Positions 16,923-24,672 of a stretch of 61,962 bases of DNA are shown in pieces. The stretch covers positions 1 to 61,962 of the forward strand of contig JAQXTH010000027.1 of assembly GCA_029219385.1 (NCBI GenBank), given 5' to 3'. How positions within the stretch are numbered: position 1 is the stretch's first letter; each line of letters starts with the position of its first letter. The stretch comes from Prevotellaceae bacterium (lineage in GTDB: Bacteria > Bacteroidota > Bacteroidia > Bacteroidales > Bacteroidaceae). The notes beneath the pieces are model-generated. The model was not told the DNA's origin. It saw only the letters and a program-made list of their open reading frames with translations, and searched no databases. A program made the position numbers and the translations under genes.

Positions 16923-17489
16923 ATGATTTGCCTCACACTGACACGCCACGGTCAAACCACCGAAAACCAAGAGGGCATTCTGCAAGGACAATCACCCGGC
17001 CACCTCAATCAAACAGGCATAGAACAGGCCCAACAACTTGCCACCAAACTTAAAGCAGAAGACTACGACCTGATTATATGTAGTGATTTAGAACGCACGA
17101 GACTCACCGCTGAAATCATAAACAAAAGACTTTGTTTGCCAATAGAATATACCCCACTGCTCAGAGAACGCGACTGGGGAGAATATACGGGGCTATATAT
17201 AAGAGATATAATCATGCCTCCCTCAAAATTTCCACCCTCGGTGGAAAATGCCACTCAATTGGGTGAGCGTGCAAAACACTTTCTCGAATTTCTTTTAGAA
17301 AAACATGACAACAAACGACTGCTCGCAGTGGGACACGGGTATTTCAACCGCTGCGTGCAGGCTTTTATCGAACAAAAATCTGTGCGCAAAACTCCCCGAT
17401 GGGAAAATACGGAACTGCGCATTTTCAACATCACCCCGAAAACAGTAACCCACAACGCACCCACAGATTTTATCGTAAGCGAGAATTAA
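16923..17489 (+). CDS. histidine phosphatase family protein (phosphoglycerate mutase-like)
   Basis: This 188-residue enzyme belongs to the branch of the histidine phosphatase superfamily that includes GpmB-like and CobC-like phosphatases. The catalytic 'RHG' (Arg8-His9-Gly10) is in 'LTLTRHGQTTENQ'. The second catalytic His is His138 in 'AVGHGYFNR'. 'CSDLERTRLTAEII' and 'LRERDWGEYTG' are family marks. The substrate cannot be told from sequence. There are no cobalamin genes nearby, so CobC/alpha-ribazole phosphatase is not supported. It starts 37 bases after the HdeD-like gene. Confidence 0.9.
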   Translation: MICLTLTRHGQTTENQEGILQGQSPGHLNQTGIEQAQQLATKLKAEDYDLIICSDLERTRLTAEIINKRLCLPIEYTPLLRERDWGEYTGLYIRDIIMPPSKFPPSVENATQLGERAKHFLEFLLEKHDNKRLLAVGHGYFNRCVQAFIEQKSVRKTPRWENTELRIFNITPKTVTHNAPTDFIVSEN

Positions 17490-17609
17490 ATCATCAAAAT
17501 ACGACAAAACGTAACCTAACGATTTATTTCCACCCGAATATTTTTAGTAACCATAAATATATCTATTATTATATCGGGGCAGATAAAGTGTGTTTTCATT
17601 ATTTTTGTG

Positions 17610-17617
17610 TAATTTTG
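17610..17617 (+). promoter_or_regulatory. -7 element upstream of the SGNH/MBOAT operon
   Basis: TAATTTTG matches TAnnTTTG, 26 bases before the ATG at 17644. It lies inside the longer open frame that begins at 17590 and so supports 17644 as the true start. Confidence 0.5.
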
Positions 17618-17643
17618 CGAGAATTTTGAAAAACAGCACTGAT

Positions 17644-19107
17644 ATGAAAGCCTGGAAAACCGTAATCTTTATTTTCGCAACCCTTATAGGACTTGCCCTG
17701 ATATGTTTGTTCTTCCCCAAAGACGGCATAAAAACAGGCGATGCAAATCTTGAGTTTCCCACTCTGACAGAGGCACTCACCCCCGCCCCACAACATGAAA
17801 CAAAACCCGATAAACCTGCCAGCAAGGCGGTAGATGAAAAAATTGAAGCCCTCCACAATGCAAAGCAAAAAGAGTTTGACAATTTTTGCCACAACTCGTC
17901 TACACGCATTTATATGCCGGCCAACAATGAAGCATATCTCGACCCTTTGTTTGAGGCTCTCGACAACGCACGCAACAAACCGGTGCGCATAATGCACTAT
18001 GGCGACTCACAACTTGAGTGTGACCGCATGACTTCGGCCATACGCGAACATTTTCAAACCTCATTTGGTGGCGGTGGCCAGGGCATGGTGCCTGCCGTGC
18101 AACCTATTGCTACCTTCACATTGGGGCAGACTGTCAGTCCGGCATTGAAAAGATTTTGTGCATTTGGCTCATCGGATTTTCGCGCCGGCCACCACCGCTA
18201 TGGCCCAATGGCAGCCATGTCGAGAGTTGACGGCAGCGCAACATTCACATTCACAAGCCGTGGAGAAAAGAAATTTCCCCACTGTCAGAAGTTTCAAAAA
18301 ATATCTGTTGTGATAAAAGGCAAAGCAAACATGACCCTCAAAACTTCAGACAGTGTATATACGCTCACGCCCAACATCGCAAACGACTCAACCCTGCGCA
18401 TCTACAGCACCACAACAGCCCGCCCCACCAACAAAGTTACACTCAACGTGAACGGCAACATGGATATTTACGGCATTTTGCTCGATGGCAAAAACGGTGT
18501 GGCAATGGATAATATTCCTATGCGCGGTTGCTCCGGCACAATATTCACCACTATTGACAGAAGCAGTATGGCACCATTTTTCAAGCAACAAAACGTAGGA
18601 CTGATAATCCTGCAATATGGTGGCAACTCCGTGCCGTATCTCAATGGAGAAAAAAGTATTTCACACTATAAGGAACAAATAAAAAGCCAAATACGCCTGT
18701 TCCGCCAAATGGCTCCCAATTCGCGCATACTGTTTATAGGTCCGGCCGATATGTCAACAAGGCGCGGTGGAGTGTTGCAAACATACCCTTGCCTTGAGCA
18801 AGTCATTTCTGCCCTTAGAGAAGCCGCCAACGAGGAGGGGGCTGCTTTTTGGGATATGTATAGCGCGATGGGTGGCCACAATTCCATGGTGGAATGGGTC
18901 AACGCTCGTCCGCAACTGGCCGGTGGTGACTATATTCATTTTACTCCACTTGGAGCCGAGAAGATGAGCCAAATGCTCTACGACACTTTGCTGCTCTATT
19001 ATAAATTCTACAGATTTCGCACGGGCAAAGACCCCATAGACATAATTGACACAAACAAATCAACCCACAACGACACGGCCACACAAAAATCGTCTGCACA
19101 ACAATGA
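17644..19107 (+). CDS. SGNH/GDSL-family hydrolase, membrane-anchored periplasmic
   Basis: The 487-residue protein has one N-terminal membrane segment (about 5-22, 'VIFIFATLIGLALICLFF'), a linker, and an SGNH domain. The nucleophile is Ser122 in 'MHYGDSQLE', and Asp429/His432 in 'DYIHFTPLGAEKM' complete the triad. The oxyanion block may be 'QYGGNSVP'. In Bacteroidetes such proteins often pair with MBOAT acyltransferases and act in O-acetylation or deacetylation of periplasmic or exported glycans; that role is inferred from the neighbours. The next SGNH gene begins 35 bases after its stop (or overlaps it if the earlier ATG at 19104 is used). The start at 17644 gives a proper N-terminal anchor. 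Confidence 0.88.
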   Translation: MKAWKTVIFIFATLIGLALICLFFPKDGIKTGDANLEFPTLTEALTPAPQHETKPDKPASKAVDEKIEALHNAKQKEFDNFCHNSSTRIYMPANNEAYLDPLFEALDNARNKPVRIMHYGDSQLECDRMTSAIREHFQTSFGGGGQGMVPAVQPIATFTLGQTVSPALKRFCAFGSSDFRAGHHRYGPMAAMSRVDGSATFTFTSRGEKKFPHCQKFQKISVVIKGKANMTLKTSDSVYTLTPNIANDSTLRIYSTTTARPTNKVTLNVNGNMDIYGILLDGKNGVAMDNIPMRGCSGTIFTTIDRSSMAPFFKQQNVGLIILQYGGNSVPYLNGEKSISHYKEQIKSQIRLFRQMAPNSRILFIGPADMSTRRGGVLQTYPCLEQVISALREAANEEGAAFWDMYSAMGGHNSMVEWVNARPQLAGGDYIHFTPLGAEKMSQMLYDTLLLYYKFYRFRTGKDPIDIIDTNKSTHNDTATQKSSAQQ

Positions 19108-19142
19108 TTTGCAACAGACAAATATACCCTCACAGTTATATC

Positions 19143-20420
19143 ATGATCAAACATATCACTCTATTGCTTATTGCAGTGGCAACCTTATTTGGGTTTCCTC
19201 AAAAAAATGTTGCACAACGTTATCATCTCGTCAGACGATACATCACAAACGACACGTTGTGTGTGAAAATCGATTCGGCTCGTCTTTTCTTTCCTACCAA
19301 CCATGAGGGGTTTGAAGTTTTCTATAAAAAACTCGACCGTCAACTGAGACACGCCTCAAATCGCATCAACATACTCCACATAGGGGGTAGTCATGTGCAG
19401 GCCGGCACACTCACAAACCGCCTGCGCACCAATCTTTCAAACATCACAGACTCGCTCAACTCTTTCTACACCAAAGCGGCCGACAGAGGCATTATATTTC
19501 CCTTTGCCACAATGAAAACCAACTGCCCCACAGACTACACCACTTCAACAACGGGACAATGGAGCGCAAGTCGTTGCATTTCGGCCACCCCCGATGCCGT
19601 GTTGGGCCTCAGCGGAGCAGCTATAATTACCACAGACAGCAACGCCACCTTGTCTGTGAAAATCCATGACGAAGCCTATGCTTTTGAGCAAATAAGGGTG
19701 TTGGGATATTCCACCTCAAAAGGCACTCACCCCTTGGTCATTGTAGGCAATGACACAATCTATCCGTCGCTGCGTGACCGTCAAAGCGGATTTTTGTTTC
19801 ACCTGCCCTCACCAACCACTTTTTGTCGGATAGCTTTCAGCAACGTGGGAGAATACAGTCCATTTGTGGTGCGCGGTCTCATACCAATCAGCAAGCGAAA
19901 CGGCATAACCTACAACGAGTCGGGAATAAACGGTGCTTCGGTTCCCTCTTGGTTGGGGTGCAAAGCTATGAAAGAGGAATTGTCGCTCCTGCCGCCAGAC
20001 CTCGTGATTTTCGGTATCGGAATAAATGATGCCGCTACAAGCTATGATGGTTTCAGCCCCGAGCAATTCAAAGACAACTACCGAATGTTGATAGAGCGAA
20101 TACTGACCATAAACCCCAAGGCTGCACTACTCTTCATTACCAACAACGACTGCAACCAGACTATGAGAATACGTCGCCCCAATCTCAACACCCCACGAGT
20201 GGAAGAGGCTTTCAAAGAATTGGCTGCCGAATATAATGGTTGCGTTTTTAACCTATACCAAACAATGGGCGGACAAGGGTCGGCCGCCAACTGGGTGAGC
20301 CAAGGACTAATGCAAAGCGACCGGGTGCATTTCACCAACGAAGGTTACAATCTTATCGGCGACCTAATCTACAACGCAATAATAAACGATTTTACCGACT
20401 ATCAACGACACAAACACTAA
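19143..20420 (+). CDS. second SGNH-type hydrolase, secreted, GGSH variant
   Basis: The 425-residue protein has a signal peptide at about 1-23 ('HITLLLIAVATLFGFPQ'). The catalytic block reads 'HIGGSHVQAG' where most relatives have GDSH, so the residue before the nucleophile Ser83 is Gly rather than Asp. The Asp393/His396 pair in 'DRVHFTNEGYNL' and the Asn block 'GIGINDA' are intact, so activity is likely retained. A start at 19104, overlapping the upstream stop as ATGA, is possible and would suggest translational coupling, but 19143 gives the better signal peptide. It is sandwiched between an SGNH hydrolase and an MBOAT protein, suggesting one acyl-transfer machine. Confidence 0.87.
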   Translation: MIKHITLLLIAVATLFGFPQKNVAQRYHLVRRYITNDTLCVKIDSARLFFPTNHEGFEVFYKKLDRQLRHASNRINILHIGGSHVQAGTLTNRLRTNLSNITDSLNSFYTKAADRGIIFPFATMKTNCPTDYTTSTTGQWSASRCISATPDAVLGLSGAAIITTDSNATLSVKIHDEAYAFEQIRVLGYSTSKGTHPLVIVGNDTIYPSLRDRQSGFLFHLPSPTTFCRIAFSNVGEYSPFVVRGLIPISKRNGITYNESGINGASVPSWLGCKAMKEELSLLPPDLVIFGIGINDAATSYDGFSPEQFKDNYRMLIERILTINPKAALLFITNNDCNQTMRIRRPNLNTPRVEEAFKELAAEYNGCVFNLYQTMGGQGSAANWVSQGLMQSDRVHFTNEGYNLIGDLIYNAIINDFTDYQRHKH

Positions 20421-20447
20421 CCAAGAAACCACACAATCCACACAAAC

Positions 20448-22328
20448 ATGGAGACAAGCACAAACATTTTTACACTGCTTTGGCAATATATCTTGAGCGT
20501 ATTTTCTTTTAATCCCGACAGTCCGCTGCTTTTCACCCAATTTCAATTTTGGGCATTCTTTGCTTTGGTGTTCACTTTTTTTGCCTTGTTTAAAAGCAAA
20601 CCACTCATGCGCAACACCTATCTGTTGTTTGTGAGCCTGCTTTTCTACTACAAGACCAGCGGATTGTTTGTAGGGCTACTGATATTTGTCACATTGTCAG
20701 ACTTTTTCATAGCAAAGGGCATAAGCCGGGCTAAAGACAAGGGGCGATTGCTGAAGTCAAGGTTGCTTTTGTGTCTTAGCATAATGATAGACCTCTCCAT
20801 ACTGTGTTATTTCAAATATGCCTATTTCTTTGCCGATTTTGTCAACAATATTATCGGCACCAACATAGAAGTGACCAACGTGATGGCAAGTTTCGGAAAC
20901 ACACTAACCGGCACAAATTTCTTTTGTGTGGACAACATTATTTTGCCCGTGGGTATCTCATTTTACACCTTTCAGATTATTTCCTACACTTGCGATGTAT
21001 ATAAAGGACTCGTGAAACCAGTGAGAAACATTTTTGATTTTGGTTTTTATGTAAGTTTCTTTCCACAACTCGTGGCCGGCCCCATCGTGAAAGCAAGCGA
21101 CTTTATTCCACAACTGTATCGCAAATACAATCTCAGCCGAATGCAATTTGGCATTGCGGTGTTTTGGATTATCAACGGTTTGCTAAAAAAGATTATCCTG
21201 AGCGACTATCTTGCAGTGAATTTCATCGACCGTGTGTTTGACAACCCTCATCTCTTCACTGGATTTGAAAACCTCGCAGCCTTGTTTCTCTACTCCCTGC
21301 AAGTATATGCCGACTTTTCGGGCTACACCGATATAGCCATAGGTCTGTCGTTGCTCATGGGCTTCCACCTGCCCGCCAACTTTAACTCGCCCTATAAGGC
21401 ACCCAACTGCTCAAATTTCTGGAAACGCTGGCACATATCACTTTCGCGCTGGTTGCAAACATATCTATATATTCCGCTCGGAGGAAACAGAAACACCACA
21501 TTCGGCACATATTTTTGGATTGTGTTTATGACCACAGCCGCCCTCGTGTTGTGTGGCAACGGCTGGATTGCACTCGGTGTAGCAGTTATTGCCTCAATGG
21601 TTGCTTTTACCGCTTTACGCTATCCTGAAAAACGAAAGAAAATATATGCCAACCTCAACAGCATGATTACCATGTTGCTGGGTGGTCTGTGGCATGGAGC
21701 AAGCCTCAACTTCATCATTTGGGGAGGACTGAACGGTGTCGGCATGGTGGTGTTTAAGTTTTGGCGTGATATGTCAACACTTGTCAGGGCGCTGGTGTCT
21801 ACACTGACGCTTGAACTACTCACCATTATCGACATACTTATCGGTGGTCCGCTCTGTAACATACTAATAGTATTCATGCTCTTTATAACTGTGGGAGCAT
21901 GGATAAGATATATATATTCACTCACCGGTGCAACAAAAAAATTCGGCTGGCTTGAACATGGCTGGAGTGTCTTAATAACCTTTGTGTTCATAACATTCAC
22001 CCGATTATTTTTCCGAAGTGGTTCTAACCTCGACCCTGCAGTGGCAAACGACACGGCATGGTCGATTGCCAGCCGCATGGTAAATAGTATAGGCGGACAA
22101 TGGAACACAAATATTCTGCCCATTCTCTCAGCCTATCACAATGTGTTTCTGCTCTTTGTGGCAGGCATGATTATCCACTGGCTGCCCTCACGATTAAAAC
22201 GCCGTTACCGCATTATGTTTGCCAAACTGCCCTTGGCAGTGATTTGTCTGTGCGTGATTTTGGCCGTATTCTTCGTTTACCAATTCGTTACGGCAGAATT
22301 GCAACCATTCATCTATTTCCAATTCTGA
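20448..22328 (+). CDS. MBOAT-family O-acyltransferase (AlgI/DltB-like)
   Basis: The 626-residue polytopic membrane protein has the MBOAT signature: 'FWKRWHISLSRWLQ' (His329) and 'GGLWHGASLNF' (His416, the putative catalytic His), plus 'YADFSGYTDIAIG'. Members move an acyl group, usually acetyl, across the membrane for transfer to an exported polymer, as AlgI does for alginate or DltB for D-alanine. The acceptor here is unknown. It is the third gene of the SGNH-SGNH-MBOAT run; the SGNH partners probably complete transfer on the periplasmic side. The protein is longer than AlgI (~500 aa), with extra C-terminal hydrophobic segments. Confidence 0.93.
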   Translation: METSTNIFTLLWQYILSVFSFNPDSPLLFTQFQFWAFFALVFTFFALFKSKPLMRNTYLLFVSLLFYYKTSGLFVGLLIFVTLSDFFIAKGISRAKDKGRLLKSRLLLCLSIMIDLSILCYFKYAYFFADFVNNIIGTNIEVTNVMASFGNTLTGTNFFCVDNIILPVGISFYTFQIISYTCDVYKGLVKPVRNIFDFGFYVSFFPQLVAGPIVKASDFIPQLYRKYNLSRMQFGIAVFWIINGLLKKIILSDYLAVNFIDRVFDNPHLFTGFENLAALFLYSLQVYADFSGYTDIAIGLSLLMGFHLPANFNSPYKAPNCSNFWKRWHISLSRWLQTYLYIPLGGNRNTTFGTYFWIVFMTTAALVLCGNGWIALGVAVIASMVAFTALRYPEKRKKIYANLNSMITMLLGGLWHGASLNFIIWGGLNGVGMVVFKFWRDMSTLVRALVSTLTLELLTIIDILIGGPLCNILIVFMLFITVGAWIRYIYSLTGATKKFGWLEHGWSVLITFVFITFTRLFFRSGSNLDPAVANDTAWSIASRMVNSIGGQWNTNILPILSAYHNVFLLFVAGMIIHWLPSRLKRRYRIMFAKLPLAVICLCVILAVFFVYQFVTAELQPFIYFQF

Positions 22329-22332
22329 CAAA

Positions 22333-22530
22333 ATGACCGCACCCGACATAAAATCCTCCACAAAAGAAGAACGACTATCTTTCGTGAGAAACGAATGGCG
22401 ATGTCTTCATAATTGTGAGATTTGTGGGAAATGCCACATTCTGAAAGGACGCAACGAGGAGAGCCTCTATGCCGACTATATCAATGGGAACATGTCTTAT
22501 TCGGATATAACACTGCAAATTAGGAAATAA
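22333..22530 (+). CDS. four-cysteine mini-protein linked to the MBOAT gene
   Basis: The 65-residue protein has Cys24, Cys28, Cys31 and Cys34 in the pattern C-x3-C-x2-C-x2-C ('RCLHNCEICGKCHILKG'), with His26 and His35 close by. This could be a small metal site (zinc or Fe-S). The C-terminal half, 'LYADYINGNMSYSDIT', looks folded. It has no signal peptide, so it is cytosolic. It starts four bases after the MBOAT stop, which indicates cotranscription and probably translational coupling. I recall similar small Bacteroidales proteins but no assigned function. Confidence 0.75.
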   Translation: MTAPDIKSSTKEERLSFVRNEWRCLHNCEICGKCHILKGRNEESLYADYINGNMSYSDITLQIRK

Positions 22531-22557
22531 GTCAAAATTGGTCACCATATGCAAAAT

Positions 22558-22603
22558 AAAGGGTTGTGCAAACGTATATCACAACGTTATACACAACCCT
22601 TTA
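22558..22603. terminator. bidirectional terminator between the MBOAT operon and the Rpn gene
   Basis: An 11-bp stem, AAAGGGTTGTG (22558-22568) with its complement at 22592-22602, is extended by an inner AACG/CGTT pair. A-rich and T-rich flanks suit both converging genes. Confidence 0.8.
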
Positions 22604-22647
22604 TAGTATCTCTGAGAAAATTAAAAATCTGATTGGTAACAAAATAC

Positions 22648-23508
22648 TTACAACGCAGAAATTTCAGCCTCTGTCATTCCAGTAATTTCTGATATGTCGG
22701 ATATTGGATATCCCTTTTGCTTCATCTTCAAGGCATGAATTAAACGCTCCTGCTCCATGCCTTTCTCCATGCCTTTCTCCATGCCTTCTTTCATGCCCTT
22801 TTCAATGGCAAATTCCATGACACAAAGAGTATCACGATATTTCTTGATACCCTCATCATACTTCATGCGCTCTTCTTTGGAAAGAGCACTGATGTCGGCT
22901 ATTTGGGCAAGTTTTTGAAACACAGAACTCTGTGCCTCAAATGGTAATCTGTTTAATGCTTCCATATTCTTAAGTACATAAATCCAACGTTCAAAACCGC
23001 TATCACATTCATCTACCGCCTTGGTGAAAAACGGCAACTGTAAATATATCATACGCATGTCGCGAGAGAAGACCTCTTTTGTTGACATATTCATCAATGC
23101 CACATCTGTGCGAAACGTATTTCCTATCTCATCATTACTAAAATTGAGGAAAGCCACCAAATATACTGCATTTATCTGATACTGCCACTGTGCACCTCTT
23201 TCTCCCTGCCGCGCTATTGCCTCCGAAATATAATATATGCTTCGTTTCTTAAAATATCCCTGTTCCTTATTCTGCATTTCAACAATAATATGCTCATTGT
23301 CATCGGTGGTGCAATATATATCATATATCAACGAACGATCATCAGCATACATGGCAGGTTGTTCCTTGTCAAGAAAAGTAATCTCTGTGATTGTCTTTTC
23401 CCCCACAAGAAGATTGTTTAGGAAATCCAGCAAAAGCGGTTTAGAAAACTCCTGCCCGAAGATGCGCTTGAAACCTACATCTGTGAAAGGATTGATGAAC
23501 TTTGCCAT
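22648..23508 (-). CDS. Rpn-family PD-(D/E)XK nuclease / putative transposase-like protein
   Basis: The 286-residue protein starts 'MAKFINPFTDVGFKRIFGQE', the hallmark of the Rpn/PDDEXK-type family. The nuclease core is visible as 'DIYCTTDDNEHIIVEMQNKEQ' (Asp..Glu-x-Gln in place of Glu-x-Lys, which is common in this family). The C-terminal part has a repeated 'EKGM' segment (about residues 237-252) and a short helical end 'ISDISEITGMTEAEISAL'. Rpn proteins have been linked to recA-independent recombination and DNA damage, and some act as toxins or phage-defence factors. No terminal repeats suggest an actual transposon here. Confidence 0.9.
   Translation of the reverse strand: MAKFINPFTDVGFKRIFGQEFSKPLLLDFLNNLLVGEKTITEITFLDKEQPAMYADDRSLIYDIYCTTDDNEHIIVEMQNKEQGYFKKRSIYYISEAIARQGERGAQWQYQINAVYLVAFLNFSNDEIGNTFRTDVALMNMSTKEVFSRDMRMIYLQLPFFTKAVDECDSGFERWIYVLKNMEALNRLPFEAQSSVFQKLAQIADISALSKEERMKYDEGIKKYRDTLCVMEFAIEKGMKEGMEKGMEKGMEQERLIHALKMKQKGYPISDISEITGMTEAEISAL
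22753..22800. repeat. 12-bp tandem repeat inside the Rpn gene
   Basis: There are four consecutive 12-bp units (CTCCATGCCTTT twice, CTCCATGCCTTC, then a divergent TTTCATGCCCTT). They encode repeats of Glu-Lys-Gly-Met or close variants. As the unit is 12 bp, copy-number change keeps the frame and would only alter the length of the linker. Confidence 0.9.
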
Positions 23509-23540
23509 AACTGTAAGGATTACACAATGAAATTACAATG

Positions 23541-23548
23541 CAAAAATA
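23541..23548 (-). promoter_or_regulatory. -7 element for the Rpn gene
   Basis: On the minus strand the sequence reads TATTTTTG, matching TAnnTTTG, about 33 bases upstream of the start codon at 23508. Confidence 0.4.
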
Positions 23549-23692
23549 CATCATTTAAATATCTCCTCCAAAAAAATTAAAGACAAAACAATTGCTCCTC
23601 TGAGAAAAATAATACAAAACGCGGACATCACATTGCTACTAAAAGAACAAAATCATAACCTTTCGGAACAACTGTTTACCATATATATACTC

Positions 23693-23700
23693 TACCTTTG
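23693..23700 (+). promoter_or_regulatory. -7 element for the outer-membrane protein gene
   Basis: TACCTTTG matches TAnnTTTG. The 5' UTR to the ATG at 23826 would be about 120 bases. The rest of 23509-23825 is AT-rich and I see nothing else in it. Confidence 0.5.
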
Positions 23701-23825
23701 CAAGATAATAGAAAACGCGTACGCCTCATAAATACAACTAAACACAATATATACAAGTTTACACATTCCTCTCAACTGTACAAAAACAACACAGAAATAA
23801 TAATCCTAAAATTATAATAACTTAC

Positions 23826-24650
23826 ATGAAAAAAAACTTTATTTCTATTATACTACTTTTCTCGACACTATTTATAAACGCACAAATCATTTCACTCAAC
23901 ACTACTAAGACCAAAATAGAAATAGAAGGTGAGGCACGTGGTGGCAAACATCACGAAGAAAATGCTGACGGACATGGATATGCTCGTTTCTACGCCAAGC
24001 ACAATTTTCTATTTACAAAAACATCGCGCATAGGCATAGAAGGAAGATATGAAGCAAACAACGGTGATAACCATTATTTAAGATTTGAAGGCAACATTGC
24101 GCATACCTTCAAGATAAAAGCACGTCCTCTCTATGTGGCTTGCAGCCTCTATGGAGAGGCTTCAACATACGCAGTAGAGAGGTTTGACGGCCACATCATC
24201 GGTATTTATACATACAATATGAACAACCGGCAACAACAAGGTGTCGGAGTGACCATATTGCTTAACAATCCATCGGGAGTTCCTATGGTGCCGATGTTTG
24301 TGTTCAATAAACAATTCAACCAACAATGGAGCCTCAACTTTATGACTTATCTTACAACACTAAACTATGATATAAACAAAAAAATCCGCTTGTCAGGCGG
24401 ATACAATATGTTTACCGAAAACAACTGGATTGGTAACAAAAATCAACGATACTATGCCAGCCGTTCTTATTTCTCACCTCAATTGTCTTTGCAATGGAAA
24501 GCAACACGGCAACTCATCATTTCGACTCAAGCAGGCTATCGAATTCCCATGAGTTGCAAACTATATACAAAAAGTGGTTCACGCAAAATCGGAGAGCTTG
24601 AGAAAGTCTATTCTCCGTTCTGCTCTGTGAGAGCGACTCTACATTTATAA
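23826..24650 (+). CDS. probable outer-membrane beta-barrel protein, unknown family
   Basis: The 274-residue protein has a signal peptide at about 1-19 ('FISIILLFSTLFINAQ') followed by alternating amphipathic strands, e.g. 'RIGIEGRYEANN', 'YLRFEGNIAHTF', 'QQGVGVTILLNN', 'QLSLQWKATRQLIIS'. It ends 'CSVRATLHL', a hydrophobic C-terminus compatible with a barrel. The region 'GKHHEENADGHGYARFYAKH' is His-rich. I do not recognise the family. It stands alone, converging on mfd with a 22-base gap. Its lower similarity to known core genes and its place beside an Rpn gene suggest accessory status. Confidence 0.7.
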   Translation: MKKNFISIILLFSTLFINAQIISLNTTKTKIEIEGEARGGKHHEENADGHGYARFYAKHNFLFTKTSRIGIEGRYEANNGDNHYLRFEGNIAHTFKIKARPLYVACSLYGEASTYAVERFDGHIIGIYTYNMNNRQQQGVGVTILLNNPSGVPMVPMFVFNKQFNQQWSLNFMTYLTTLNYDINKKIRLSGGYNMFTENNWIGNKNQRYYASRSYFSPQLSLQWKATRQLIISTQAGYRIPMSCKLYTKSGSRKIGELEKVYSPFCSVRATLHL

Positions 24651-24672
24651 AACTATCCCAATAAAAAAGAAA

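Noticed and set aside
17590-17643. N-terminal extension of the first SGNH hydrolase
   Set aside because: It contains a TAATTTTG promoter match and would bury the membrane anchor; 17644 is preferred.
22648-23508. Rpn gene as part of an insertion sequence
   Set aside because: No terminal inverted repeats, target duplications or second transposition gene could be seen around it.
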